Of a stretch of 64,000 bases of DNA, positions 18,450-27,901 are shown one piece after another (the first letter of the stretch is position 1; every line of letters starts with the position of its first letter). This DNA is from Terriglobales bacterium (GTDB lineage Bacteria > Acidobacteriota > Terriglobia > Terriglobales > Acidobacteriaceae). The notes below the pieces were generated by a model. It made no database searches. It worked only from the letters and a program-made list of their open reading frames with translations, and was not told where the DNA came from. The stretch spans positions 142,370-206,369 of the forward strand of contig JAICSO010000009.1 in assembly GCA_025936825.1 (NCBI GenBank), in the 5' to 3' direction. The position numbers and the translations under genes are program-made.

Positions 18450-19835
18450 TTGGCAAGAAAAGCCAACCTGTTGATCCTTGATGACGAGCCCAGCACTCTC
18501 GCCTCGCTCTCGCGCGCTTTCCGCCTCGCCGGTCACGATGCGACGGTTTGCGACAATGCGAACAAGGCGCTCGAAATCGCGAAAGCCGACGGCTTCGACC
18601 TGATCTTCTCGGATGTTGTGATGCCCGGAAAGGACGGGCTCGCATTCCTGGAGGAACTGCGCGGGAGTGGCGTCGTGACACCGGTTGTAATGATGTCGGG
18701 TCAGGCACACATCGAGATGGCAGTGCGGGCCACGAAGCTCGGTGCCCTGGACTTTCTGGAGAAACCAATTTCGACAGAGAAGCTTCTGCTTACGGTCGAG
18801 AATGCCCTTCGCCTGCAGCGGCTCGAATCGGAAAACAAGCAACTGCGTCAACGCCTCGGCGATCATGAGATCGTCTTCACCGGCGAGGCCATGAAAAAGG
18901 TGATGGCGCAGGTCGATCGGGTTGCGCCAACCGAAACCAGGGTGTGCATTCTCGGCGAAACGGGCACGGGCAAGGAACTCGTGGCGCGCGCTTTGCATGA
19001 AAAAAGCCCGAGAAAATCCGGGCCATTCGTAGCAATCAATTGTGCAGCGGTACCAGCTGAGCTGATCGAGTCAGAACTGTTTGGACACGAAAAAGGATCG
19101 TTCACCGGCGCGACCGCTCGTCACGTCGGAAAATTCGAGCAGGCGGACCATGGGACCCTGGTCCTCGACGAGATCGGAGACATGCCGCTGGCTATGCAAG
19201 CCAAACTCCTCCGCGTACTGGAAGAAGGCGAGATCGAACGAATCGGTACGAGCAAACCTACCCCGGTCGATGTCCGGGTTGTTGTGGCTACACATCGCAA
19301 CCTCGAGGCCCAAGTTCACGATGGCAAGTTCCGCCAGGATCTTTTCCATCGCATTTATGTTTTTCCAATCATTCTGTCGCCGTTGCGGGAGCGCCGCGAA
19401 GACATTCCTGCGTTGATAACGCACTTCGCCGCTCAGGTGTGCGCTCAGAATGCCTGGAAGCCGGTGGCGTTCACTCCGACCGCGGTGGAATGCCTGCAGC
19501 AGTACTCTTGGCCAGGCAACGTGCGCGAATTACGCAACATGGTCGAGCGAATCATGTTGTTGGCTTCCAGCAATGAGGTTGACGCCGGTACTGTCGAGTC
19601 GGTGCTGACACCTTCGACTACGCAGACGAGGACCTCCGTGGGCTCAGGTCCCTTGGCAAACCGGGTGGAGAATTTCGAACGAGAAGTGATTCTGGCGGAA
19701 CTGAGGCGGGCGAACTACCACATCACTAACGCGGCGAAGTCACTCGGCCTGGAGCGCAGTCACCTCTACAAAAAGGCTGAGCAACTTGGAATTGATATTC
19801 GCCAGAAAAGACGGGAAGAGGAGAGTCTGGAATAA
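18450..19835 (+). CDS. NtrC-family sigma-54-dependent response regulator
   Basis: A 461-aa regulator with three domains. The receiver has the phospho-acceptor D55 in LIFSDVVMPG. The AAA+ domain has Walker A GETGTGKE near residue 169 and the sigma-54 contact loop as GSFTGA rather than the usual GAFTGA. The C-terminus is a Fis-type helix-turn-helix (NAAKSLGLERSHLYKKAEQL). The start is TTG at 18450, supported by AGGAGA at 18440-18445. It follows the kinase by nine bases and should activate sigma-54 promoters when phosphorylated. It ends three bases from galE, which runs toward it; control of the exopolysaccharide operon is conceivable, but I found no -24/-12 promoter upstream of wzz. Confidence 0.92.
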   Translation: MARKANLLILDDEPSTLASLSRAFRLAGHDATVCDNANKALEIAKADGFDLIFSDVVMPGKDGLAFLEELRGSGVVTPVVMMSGQAHIEMAVRATKLGALDFLEKPISTEKLLLTVENALRLQRLESENKQLRQRLGDHEIVFTGEAMKKVMAQVDRVAPTETRVCILGETGTGKELVARALHEKSPRKSGPFVAINCAAVPAELIESELFGHEKGSFTGATARHVGKFEQADHGTLVLDEIGDMPLAMQAKLLRVLEEGEIERIGTSKPTPVDVRVVVATHRNLEAQVHDGKFRQDLFHRIYVFPIILSPLRERREDIPALITHFAAQVCAQNAWKPVAFTPTAVECLQQYSWPGNVRELRNMVERIMLLASSNEVDAGTVESVLTPSTTQTRTSVGSGPLANRVENFEREVILAELRRANYHITNAAKSLGLERSHLYKKAEQLGIDIRQKRREEESLE

Positions 19836-19838
19836 CGC

Positions 19839-20819
19839 TCAGGCGGCTGCGACCACCTGCCCTCGCTTCCATTCCCACGCGCTTTGGACGATGCCCCTCA
19901 AATCTGACGAGCTTGGCTGCCAGCCAAGCTCCCGTTTCAACTTTTCTGGACTTGCGCAGAGAATCGCTGGGTCGCCCGGCCTTCTGCTGGCTATTCGCGG
20001 GCGAATCTTCTGTCCCGTGATCTCCTCGACCGCGCCGATCACTTGGCGCACTGAGTACGCGGTGCCCGTTCCAATGTTGTAGGCCTGCATGCCCGCTGCT
20101 TCAGGCATCTCTAGCGCCAGCAGATGCGCCGCTGCGATGTCGGAGACGTGCACGTAGTCGCGGACGCAGGTTCCATCGATGGTTTCGTAGTCATCGCCGT
20201 AAATTTCAAAATGTTCCCGCTCTCCAGCCGCGACTTCGAGCAGTAAGGGGATAACGTGGGTCTCGGGCCGATGGCTTTCTCCCGCTTCTGTGGTCGCTCC
20301 GGATGCATTGAAATACCGGAATGTGGCCACAGTCCAACCATACGCCAATGCGTACCAGCGAAGCACTCGCTCGAACATCAGTTTGGTTTCACCGTAAGAG
20401 TTCACCGGCTCTTTGGGATCGTCCTCTTTGATCGGCAGCGATCGGGGATTGCCGTACACGGCTGCCGATGACGAAAACACGAATCGCTTAACTCCAAAAT
20501 CCCGTAACGTTTCGAGGAATCCGATACCCGACGCGACGTTCACGTCGAAGAACCATCCCGGATTCGAGACCGACTCTGGTATCAACGCCTTCGCTGCGAA
20601 ATGAAAAACCGCATCGATCCGGTGCTGCCGGAGCACACACGCCACCGCCGCTCGATCGCCGTAGTCGATCTGATGGAACTCTGCCCTGCTGGGAACAGCT
20701 TCGGGATGTCCAGTCGACAGATCATCAATGATTACTACCGCGTGCCCTGAATCCAGCAGTTGTCGGCTACAAACCGATCCCACATATCCCGCCCCACCCG
20801 TGACCAACACTCTCGCCAT
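19839..20819 (-). CDS. galE: UDP-glucose 4-epimerase
   Basis: A 326-aa short-chain-dehydrogenase-fold epimerase that interconverts UDP-glucose and UDP-galactose. It has the NAD site GGAGYVGS near residue 8, the S/Y/K catalytic set with YGETK near residue 141, and the usual GalE signatures FVFSSSAAVYG, VATFRYFNASGA and DYVHVSDIA. The ATG at 20819 is chosen because the NAD site then sits at the N-terminus. A longer open frame from 21233 overlaps the sugar transferase gene and reads as its shadow. The start overlaps the upstream stop by one base (ATGA). It is the last gene of the exopolysaccharide operon and supplies galactose residues. Confidence 0.93.
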   Translation of the reverse strand: MARVLVTGGAGYVGSVCSRQLLDSGHAVVIIDDLSTGHPEAVPSRAEFHQIDYGDRAAVACVLRQHRIDAVFHFAAKALIPESVSNPGWFFDVNVASGIGFLETLRDFGVKRFVFSSSAAVYGNPRSLPIKEDDPKEPVNSYGETKLMFERVLRWYALAYGWTVATFRYFNASGATTEAGESHRPETHVIPLLLEVAAGEREHFEIYGDDYETIDGTCVRDYVHVSDIAAAHLLALEMPEAAGMQAYNIGTGTAYSVRQVIGAVEEITGQKIRPRIASRRPGDPAILCASPEKLKRELGWQPSSSDLRGIVQSAWEWKRGQVVAAA

Positions 20820-21418
20820 CAATACGCTCCCACGCCGCGCAGCACTGCCAGCGGTGTACGCACCAAAATGTTGCAGTCCAGCCCTAGTGACCAGTTCTGC
20901 ACGTAAAACAGATCCATTTGGATTCGCTTTTCGAAAGAGACTTCCTGACGGCCCTGGACCTGCCAGACTCCTGTGATTCCGGGCTTTGTCACGCGAAAGA
21001 TCCACCCGGCATCGCCGTAGCGTTTGAGTTCCTCTGGCGTAATCATCCGGGGGCCGACCAGGCTCATCTCGCCGCGAAGGACATTCCACAGTTGCGGCAA
21101 TTCGTCCAAACTCAATTTGCGCAACAGCGCTCCCACCGGAGTCACCCGCGGATCCGTCCTCAACTTTGAATTTCGCTCGAACTCGCGGCGCAAGCCAGGA
21201 TTCTGCTCCAAAATCGCATCGGCATTCGGACACATGCTGCGCAATTTGAATGCGTCAAATTCACCTGAGGGCCCGACAACTCGGCGACGGTGAAATACGG
21301 GACCGCGATCCTGTAATTTGATAAGCAGGGCGCACAGCAAAATCACCGGCGCGAACAGCACCAGCAGCACAGAAGCGCCCGCTATATCGAACAGTCTCTT
21401 GATCCTCGCCGCGGTCAT
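20819..21418 (-). CDS. initiating sugar-phosphate transferase (WcaJ/WbaP type)
   Basis: A 199-aa bacterial sugar transferase that loads the first sugar phosphate onto undecaprenyl phosphate. It is the short form: one N-terminal hydrophobic hairpin (residues about 8-35), then the catalytic core. Conserved blocks are PVFHRRRVVG, FDAFKLRSM, LRKLSLDELPQLWNVL, GEMSLVGPR and KPGITGVWQV. The ATG at 21418 overlaps the stop of the upstream glycosyltransferase by four bases, as elsewhere in this operon; an in-frame ATG at 21430 is an alternative. It starts the repeat-unit assembly in this cluster. Confidence 0.92.
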   Translation of the reverse strand: MTAARIKRLFDIAGASVLLVLFAPVILLCALLIKLQDRGPVFHRRRVVGPSGEFDAFKLRSMCPNADAILEQNPGLRREFERNSKLRTDPRVTPVGALLRKLSLDELPQLWNVLRGEMSLVGPRMITPEELKRYGDAGWIFRVTKPGITGVWQVQGRQEVSFEKRIQMDLFYVQNWSLGLDCNILVRTPLAVLRGVGAY

Positions 21419-22548
21419 GCTTGTAGGCAAGATTCAGCTTTGGATGCACCGGACGCGTGACATATCCGCCTATAAACGCCCAACGTCTGCTCCGCCGCCC
21501 GAGTCCAGGAGAACTGAGCGGCGCGACGAAGGGCGCATTCACGCCAGTGATTCCGCACCTTTTCACTTTCCAGCAATAATGCGAGTGCCGCACTCATGCC
21601 TTCAACATCGAAAACATCCAACACCTGAGCTCCATCGCCCGCAATTTCGCAAAGCGATCCGCCTTTCGCAGTCACCACAGGGCATCCACACGACATCGCT
21701 TCTAGCAGCGGCAATCCAAATCCTTCGTACAGCGACGTAAGCAGGAACGCATGTGCGTGACGGAATAACATTCCCAGCTCCTCGGCAGAAATGAACCCCG
21801 TTCGCAGCAAGCTCCCATTCAAAATATTCGCCTCAGCAATTGTGTTCAATCCGTCTCCGGGCCCGTAGGCAACAATTTGAAAGCCTTGTTCAACTCGAGT
21901 CTGCATGACCGCAAGCGCCTTCAATGCAGTGGCCAGGTTCTTTGTCCGCCAGTTCCGCGGGGTTGAGATGACAACATAGCGGGACAATATCCCAAACTTT
22001 CTCTGGAGGTACCGCAATTCGCTTTGTGTCGCATGCGAATGGAACTGACTCGGCGAGACTGCGTTATATACCACCGAGATGTTTTCCGGCGGTACATTTA
22101 AGACCAGCTGGATGTCCCGCGAGGTCGTTTCCGACACGGCAATGATGTGGGCCGCCCGTACCGTTGCGGCGCGGTATGCCATTTTGATCAGCAACTGTTT
22201 CGGGTAGGAATAGATGCGGAACAAAAACGGGATCAGGTCGTGAATTGTAATGACTACTGGGCACGGCGCAGCGTAGGGCGCAACGAAGAACGGACAGTGC
22301 AACAGGTCGAGTCTGTCGCGGCTGCAACGTCGGGCTAGCTCCCATTGTTCGCCAATGGAATATTTTCTCGACTGCACCGGGATTCGAGCCACCGAAAACC
22401 CTTCCAGGCCCGGCACGGGATTTTCGGGATTCTCATATACAACCAACTCGCAGTCCCGACCGCATTCCGCCAGCGCAGCTAACAACCCGGCAACATACGT
22501 TCCTACTCCAGAATCGTTGTACCAGCGGGCATCGAATCCGATACGCAT
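21415..22548 (-). CDS. family-4-type glycosyltransferase (copy A)
   Basis: A 377-aa GT-B retaining transferase of the GT4 group. The N-terminal glycine loop region is DARWYNDSGVGTYV near residues 6-19. The donor site has the E-x7-E motif in EGFGLPLLEAMSCG near residue 285. The start at 22548 aligns it with its neighbour, and a longer frame from 22602 would overlap the upstream gene. It is a close relative of the gene at 22560-23744: the first 20 residues differ at only a few positions. It likely adds a sugar to the undecaprenyl-linked repeat unit on the cytoplasmic face. Sugar and linkage cannot be read from the sequence. Confidence 0.9.
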   Translation of the reverse strand: MRIGFDARWYNDSGVGTYVAGLLAALAECGRDCELVVYENPENPVPGLEGFSVARIPVQSRKYSIGEQWELARRCSRDRLDLLHCPFFVAPYAAPCPVVITIHDLIPFLFRIYSYPKQLLIKMAYRAATVRAAHIIAVSETTSRDIQLVLNVPPENISVVYNAVSPSQFHSHATQSELRYLQRKFGILSRYVVISTPRNWRTKNLATALKALAVMQTRVEQGFQIVAYGPGDGLNTIAEANILNGSLLRTGFISAEELGMLFRHAHAFLLTSLYEGFGLPLLEAMSCGCPVVTAKGGSLCEIAGDGAQVLDVFDVEGMSAALALLLESEKVRNHWRECALRRAAQFSWTRAAEQTLGVYRRICHASGASKAESCLQA

Positions 22549-22559
22549 CTGAAGCTCTA

Positions 22560-23744
22560 CTAAGCGGAACGACGACCTTCCGGCATACCTGCGCTTTGCC
22601 ATGTAACTGCGCGGCTGTCTGCCGCAAGCGGATCAAGAACCTGCCGATAGGCTGCGATGGTTTGTTCGGCAGCTTTCCGCCAGGAGAAGTCCGCAGCCCG
22701 CGCCAAGGCGCGCTTACGCCAGCGTTCCCGCTCTTCCGGGTTCGTCAGGAGTAGTGCGATGGCTTGAGACATGCCTCGCGAATCCTTAGGATCGAAGATC
22801 AACGCGCCATCACCCGCCACTTCGGCGAGTGATCCGCCGCTTGAAGTAATCACCGGGCAGGCGCACGACATGGCTTCCAGGATGGGCAATCCGAATCCTT
22901 CATACAACGAAGTCATTAGAAACAGCTCCGCATTCCGCAGCAACGCCCCGATGTCCTCGACCGGCATATATCCCAGGTAGCGGACGTCGACCTGCGACAG
23001 CACGGCAGGATTCTTGAGATTCTCGATCGCAGTTCTAGGCCCATAGATGGCGAGTTGAATTCGTCGGCCGAGGGCGCGCGATGCCGAGGCCACAGCTTCT
23101 ATGGCCGTGTCCAGGTTTTTCGTTCGCCAATTGCAGCCCGCACTGCCAACCACGGCGTACGGCGGACACACTCGATAGGTTTGCTCCAACCTTTCCGTTT
23201 CGCGCTGCGACCCGTTACTGTGAAACGCGTCGTGGGATGCAGCGAGGTGAACGGTCGTGATTCTGGTGGCGGGCACACCTAAGATCTTTTCGACGTCATG
23301 TGCTGTGTTGAGGGAATCAGTGATGATATGCCGAGTGCGTAGCGCGGCCACGCGGCACCCCAGCTTTACCCAGGGCACCGCAGCCAGTTGCTTATACCAG
23401 TCTCGCGTGCGGAACAGAAAAGGGATCAGGTCGTGCACTGTGATGACTAAGGGGCACGGCAAGAATAACGGCACTCCATATTGGAAAGGGCTGTGAAACA
23501 AATCAATATGTAGGGCCCTGCACAGGGTTCTTAGTTCGTATTGCGAGCCCAGTGACAATTTGCTTGAGCGTACCGCGACGCGCGAGAGGCGGGCAGCGGG
23601 ACAAAAGGGAACAGGCTTGCCGGCCTCTTCAAACACGTACAGCTGCAACTCCGAATCAGCGGCACAGATTGCGTTCAGCAATTGCCTTATATAAGTTCCT
23701 ACGCCTGACTGGTTATACCAACGGGCGTCGAATGCAATGCGCAT
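22560..23744 (-). CDS. family-4-type glycosyltransferase (copy B)
   Basis: A 394-aa GT-B transferase, tandem relative of the gene downstream. It opens MRIAFDARWYNQSGVGTYI and carries EGFGLPILEAMSCACPVI as the donor-site E-x7-E motif near residue 285. The start at 23744 matches copy A. A start seven codons earlier (23765) would overlap the stop of the polymerase gene and allow coupled translation, so it cannot be excluded. Both copies share the block DLIPFLFR near residue 110. The pair most likely arose by duplication and adds successive sugars to the repeat unit. Confidence 0.9.
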   Translation of the reverse strand: MRIAFDARWYNQSGVGTYIRQLLNAICAADSELQLYVFEEAGKPVPFCPAARLSRVAVRSSKLSLGSQYELRTLCRALHIDLFHSPFQYGVPLFLPCPLVITVHDLIPFLFRTRDWYKQLAAVPWVKLGCRVAALRTRHIITDSLNTAHDVEKILGVPATRITTVHLAASHDAFHSNGSQRETERLEQTYRVCPPYAVVGSAGCNWRTKNLDTAIEAVASASRALGRRIQLAIYGPRTAIENLKNPAVLSQVDVRYLGYMPVEDIGALLRNAELFLMTSLYEGFGLPILEAMSCACPVITSSGGSLAEVAGDGALIFDPKDSRGMSQAIALLLTNPEERERWRKRALARAADFSWRKAAEQTIAAYRQVLDPLAADSRAVTWQSAGMPEGRRSA

Positions 23745-23764
23745 ATCTGATCCGAGCGGCCGCA

Positions 23765-25144
23765 TCAGACTGCTGTATCAGCCGTGGTGTGCAGCCTTTC
23801 CATCCTTGATCGAACGGCCAGCCCTACAGGGAACCAGAGCCAGCATGCCAGAGGGAAAACGTCGTGCAGCGCAGCAAAGGTCATCACCGCGGAAAACCCA
23901 ACGACCACTCCAAGAGCCACAAGGTCCAGCTTTGTCGGCTCGGGCCGTAGATACCGCACCAGGGATACGAGAAATGCTATGAAGCAAATTACGGTGCCGA
24001 TGCCATATTCGGCGGCGAAAGTCAGATACGTATCCTCGACGGAGAAGGCGGTTCCCTCGGTCTTAACCGCAAGTTTGCCCGCGTTTCCCGGACCAACGCC
24101 GAAAGGGTGTTGCGCAATGAACTGAATCCCCTCAATGATCGACTCGCGATGGCCCTGGGCGGAGGGATCTTCGCCGGATTTCGTTGATTTGAGATAGTCT
24201 GTCAAGCCCAGCACTGGAATTGCAGCGATAAACAAGGCGAGCATCACTGCCCCAGCTTTTAATAGCCGCCGAGTTTCTCCTAATTGGACGGACACAAAAC
24301 CCAGTGCAACCGCAGTCCCCACCCACGCGGAACGCGTTACGGTGCAGATAAGACCGGCCGCGAGCATTAGGCCTGGGATCGTCTTACGGGAATAAATCCA
24401 CCATATGACCAGCGCCGCCATACACAGAGGTGCAAACTGAAGGGGACCAAACATCGTCGATGATTCGCGCAGACCTAAGTACCCTTGCGCGTGGAAGGCC
24501 GCATCAAGCGCATTTCCGTCAGTACCACCTCTGCTGACGGCAAGGTACAGAACCGTTCTCGGGCCTTCGCCAATAATGAATACCTCTACCATACCGAGAA
24601 CTGCCAAAAGCGACACAATCCAAACAGCTCGGGTCGCCCAGTATTGCTCTCGGTCGCCGTCCAGCGTCGTGAGGCGGCCGGCGGCGTACGCGATCACAAA
24701 GTTAAAGTCCGACAGCAGCGCCAGCAGAGATCCTCCGAAGATGAAATGTGCCGTCGCCAAACCGAAGCACGCCAGCAAGAGCCAATCCGGTCTCGTAAGG
24801 TGAATGCCATTCTTGCACCAGAGACCAAACGCGATTAACAACAGCGCGCCCCGGTCTGCCCCCTCAAGCGCACCGATGTATGGGGGGCCAAAAAATTTGG
24901 CAAGCAGAAAAAGCAAGGTGTACGTGGGAATGAAAGCCAAAAACAAACCCAAACCCTGAGTTGGATATTTGAAAGTCGCCCAAAGCACCAATACGCTCGC
25001 CGTGGCCACAGTCACCAGCAGCAACGACATGCCGATCACGCCCAGGAGGGCAATGAACACTACTGCACATCCCGCAGAACTGATTGCCAGCAGCTTGCGC
25101 AGGCCGCTTCGCGGCCCTTCAACTGTTTGAAACGTCGTCCCCAT
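23765..25144 (-). CDS. O-antigen ligase/polymerase family membrane protein (Wzy-like)
   Basis: A 459-aa integral membrane protein with about eleven hydrophobic segments. A large loop in the second half ends with the family-typical region SIIEGIQFIAQHPFGVGPGN, an H-P-x-x-G-x-G-x-G signature of the Wzy_C/O-antigen ligase family. In a Wzx/Wzy cluster with a Wzz length regulator the expected role is polymerising repeat units on the periplasmic face. The start is 32 bases after the stop of the next glycosyltransferase; its stop touches the following glycosyltransferase gene. Ligase activity is the other possibility. Confidence 0.83.
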   Translation of the reverse strand: MGTTFQTVEGPRSGLRKLLAISSAGCAVVFIALLGVIGMSLLLVTVATASVLVLWATFKYPTQGLGLFLAFIPTYTLLFLLAKFFGPPYIGALEGADRGALLLIAFGLWCKNGIHLTRPDWLLLACFGLATAHFIFGGSLLALLSDFNFVIAYAAGRLTTLDGDREQYWATRAVWIVSLLAVLGMVEVFIIGEGPRTVLYLAVSRGGTDGNALDAAFHAQGYLGLRESSTMFGPLQFAPLCMAALVIWWIYSRKTIPGLMLAAGLICTVTRSAWVGTAVALGFVSVQLGETRRLLKAGAVMLALFIAAIPVLGLTDYLKSTKSGEDPSAQGHRESIIEGIQFIAQHPFGVGPGNAGKLAVKTEGTAFSVEDTYLTFAAEYGIGTVICFIAFLVSLVRYLRPEPTKLDLVALGVVVGFSAVMTFAALHDVFPLACWLWFPVGLAVRSRMERLHTTADTAV

Positions 25145-25176
25145 TAATTATTAATTTAAGAGAGCATTGCTGAGTG

Positions 25177-26385
25177 TCAGCTGGCCGTTGCCGATCGAAG
25201 TACCTGGAGTGTTTGTTCCGCGCATCTTTGCCAACTAAACGTGCTGGCACGCGCCTTGCCGGCGGACGCAAGACGCTGTCGCACATCATCGTGCTCCAGC
25301 ACTTCCTCGATCCTTGCGGCCATGTCTTCTACCGAGTAGGGATCGAAGTACAAAAGTTCGCCACCAGATACTTCAGGCAGGCACGATGAATTGGAGCAGA
25401 TTACTGGTGCCCCGCACGCCATTGCTTCCAGCAGGGGCAGGCAGAACCCCTCGTACAAAGAAGGAATAACGACTAGGGTCGCACATTTGAGCAGAATCGC
25501 TAGCTCAGGATCACTTAAAGGGCCGGTGAATACCACACGCTCAGGTGGCTGACAGTGGCTCGCGGCTGCAACAATACGCTCGTGTCCCCAGCCGTTTTCC
25601 CCTACCAGCACCAAAGCGGTATCTAGATTCTTGTTGTTGCCGACGAGTGCGCGGTAGGCGTTGATCAGTCGTTCAAGATTCTTTCGCTCCTGGATCCTGC
25701 CGTGGTGCAGTATGAATGGTTGCCTGATTCCCAACTTGTTTAATAGTGGGTCGCGCTCCGAAGGATCTACCGGGTCGTTGTTAAATATTTTGTTGTCACA
25801 CGCCAGGTACACCACATGCACTTTCGATTCTGGTAAGCGGAACACGTTAACCAGGTCCTGCTTGGAATGCTGTGAATCCGTGATGACGGCGCGAGACAGT
25901 CTGGCGCACATTGCAAACTCGCGCTTCAGTGCCTGTGCTCTTGGAACATTTGGAAAGACCACCGGGATGATGTCGTGAATCGTGGTGACTGCGGGAATTA
26001 GGCCACCGATGGGAATTGTGTTGGCTGACGGGCAAAACAGCACATCAGCCTTGCTCTTGCGAGCGGACCAGCAGGCGCCTCCATATCTCCAGAGCCGTCC
26101 GATGCGCAGCAAAGTTGTGTTGTAAGGCCTAAATCCGTCAGTAGCTGTGAACTGGTTTGCATCACTAGCTACCGTGGAAGACACCAGCGGCCTGAAATGC
26201 ATTTCTCCTTCCTGCGCAACCTCCCTGAAATACGAGAGAAGATTTCGAGCATAGACGTAGATGCCGTTATTCCGAAACCGACTTAGCAATGGCCACGTGT
26301 CGAAGGCAATGGTGCAGTGACGGCCATTGCCGTTTCGTGGTTGAACGAGATTGCTGCTGATATGGTTCACTGGCAACTCAGGCAT
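25177..26385 (-). CDS. family-4-type glycosyltransferase (copy C)
   Basis: A 402-aa GT-B transferase. The N-terminal domain opens IAFDTWPLLSRFRNNGIYVY and the C-terminal domain has EGFCLPLLEAMACGAPVI, the donor E-x7-E motif near residue 310. HHGRIQERKNLERLI near residue 227 is the usual start of the second Rossmann domain. It is more distant from copies A and B than they are from each other. It overlaps the flippase stop by eight bases. The first 25 residues before the conserved opening are polar and may be partly untranslated. Confidence 0.88.
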   Translation of the reverse strand: MPELPVNHISSNLVQPRNGNGRHCTIAFDTWPLLSRFRNNGIYVYARNLLSYFREVAQEGEMHFRPLVSSTVASDANQFTATDGFRPYNTTLLRIGRLWRYGGACWSARKSKADVLFCPSANTIPIGGLIPAVTTIHDIIPVVFPNVPRAQALKREFAMCARLSRAVITDSQHSKQDLVNVFRLPESKVHVVYLACDNKIFNNDPVDPSERDPLLNKLGIRQPFILHHGRIQERKNLERLINAYRALVGNNKNLDTALVLVGENGWGHERIVAAASHCQPPERVVFTGPLSDPELAILLKCATLVVIPSLYEGFCLPLLEAMACGAPVICSNSSCLPEVSGGELLYFDPYSVEDMAARIEEVLEHDDVRQRLASAGKARASTFSWQRCAEQTLQVLRSATAS

Positions 26386-27901
26386 TTGCCTTGGGCAAGA
26401 TTGGAACGGCTTTCAGCAAAGTGCGCATCCTCGTGCGCGACGGAGCGTCGAGTGCCCAGTGCCAGGTGATCGCGGTAAAGAGGCCAACGATGGCGACGAA
26501 GAACAAGATTTTCAAACCTAGCCCACTTACGAGGGTGGCCAGTAACAGTGCTGCTGCTCCCGCGCCCATTGTCATCCACAAGCGCGGTGCAAGCACGGCT
26601 CTGAGAAAAAAGAATAGAACAACCGCTTCTGCGCTCAGTCGAATCGTCCACGCCAGCGCAGCCCCTTCAATACCGCGCATCCGCACTCCCCAGTAGAGCA
26701 GCGCCAGATAGCAGGGCACTTCAATCAGGTGCAGTTTGGCCGTGAGGTCGGGCCGACCAGACGCCTGCAGCAGCGCATATGGCATATTCGCAAGGCTGTT
26801 CGTGAACACTCCGATTGCCAATATCTGCAAGACGACTGTACTGCGACCTGCGAAATCTGCGCCTAGCCAGAGAGTCAGTCCCTCACGGGCGCCCAACACA
26901 ATTCCGAGAATGCTTGGGAACAAGATCGCGAAGGTGCTCGTAAGGCTTCGTTCATAAAGTGATGTGGTGCGCGGATGATCTTCAACTGCGAGCGCCTCCG
27001 AGAACGCGGGAAACAAAACTCCCGATAACGCAGCAGGGACAAGCCATAGCTTTGTGACCGCGTCAAAGGGCGCTGCGTAATAGGCGACCGCGGAAATCGA
27101 AACCACTGACCCAATCACAAAGCGGTCGAGATATACCATTACCGGCCCGACGATATTGCTCACGGTCAGCCAACTACCGAAGCCGATGAGGGCTCGAAAT
27201 GCCGCTTTGTCCCATGTGACATCGAACGAGAACCCGGTCACGCAACGCCGGCAGACCGCGAAGTGTAGCGCGCAGTTCGCAAGACGCGCGACCGCCAGGG
27301 TCAAAACGATGGGGTAAAGGCTGCGTGAGAACGGCAGCACCGCGAGGGGCGCAAGATAGCTGATGAATCCGAAGGCTACGCGTAAGGCGTTCACGGCGGC
27401 AAAATTCTGCTGCGCCTCCAGCATTCCTCGCAAACCAGAGGTTAGCGTGACAAACGGCACGGCGACAGCCAGCCATAGCAAGCTGCGCAAAACTTCCGAC
27501 TGCAATGCGGCCGGGATTTTTAGCGCGGAGTGCGTGAGCCATGGTGCCAAAGCAAACAGCACCCCGCCGAAGCACACGCCGAGCAAGAGCATGCAGGCTA
27601 TGGCTGTCCACACCAGGTTTGCCGCGCCTTCGCTGTCACGTAAGGCAATTTTTTCCGCCAGCAGTTTGGTTACGGCGCGCCCAATTCCAAAATCGAAGAG
27701 GCTGAAGTAACCGACCAGAATCCAAACGAGCGTAAGGACGCCAAATCTATCTACACCCAGGTGGTGTATTAGAACCGGAATTGCGACCGCTGCAAGCGCT
27801 AGCGGCAACAATTGTCCGGCAAAATTCCACAGACTGTTGCGAACAACACTGGGCCGACGAGTACTTGTCGGTGGTGGCGCGACGTTTGCTGGCTGATTCA
27901 C
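26378..27901 (-). CDS. oligosaccharide flippase (Wzx, MOP superfamily)
   Basis: A 507-aa membrane protein with about twelve to fourteen hydrophobic segments, of the polysaccharide-export branch of the MOP flippases. Typical early blocks are GVDRFGVLTLVWILVGYFSL and FDFGIGRAVTKLLAE. It would turn the lipid-linked repeat unit from the cytoplasmic to the periplasmic face. It overlaps the methyltransferase stop by four bases (ATGA) and is overlapped by the next gene, so it is in the same transcript. An N-terminal arginine-rich stretch (PTSTRRPSVVRNSLWN) precedes the first span. Confidence 0.88.
   Translation of the reverse strand: MNQPANVAPPPTSTRRPSVVRNSLWNFAGQLLPLALAAVAIPVLIHHLGVDRFGVLTLVWILVGYFSLFDFGIGRAVTKLLAEKIALRDSEGAANLVWTAIACMLLLGVCFGGVLFALAPWLTHSALKIPAALQSEVLRSLLWLAVAVPFVTLTSGLRGMLEAQQNFAAVNALRVAFGFISYLAPLAVLPFSRSLYPIVLTLAVARLANCALHFAVCRRCVTGFSFDVTWDKAAFRALIGFGSWLTVSNIVGPVMVYLDRFVIGSVVSISAVAYYAAPFDAVTKLWLVPAALSGVLFPAFSEALAVEDHPRTTSLYERSLTSTFAILFPSILGIVLGAREGLTLWLGADFAGRSTVVLQILAIGVFTNSLANMPYALLQASGRPDLTAKLHLIEVPCYLALLYWGVRMRGIEGAALAWTIRLSAEAVVLFFFLRAVLAPRLWMTMGAGAAALLLATLVSGLGLKILFFVAIVGLFTAITWHWALDAPSRTRMRTLLKAVPILPKANA

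Noticed and set aside
20820..21233. N-terminal extension of GalE
   Set aside because: It is the antisense-free shadow of the sugar transferase frame; GalE begins at its NAD site at 20819.
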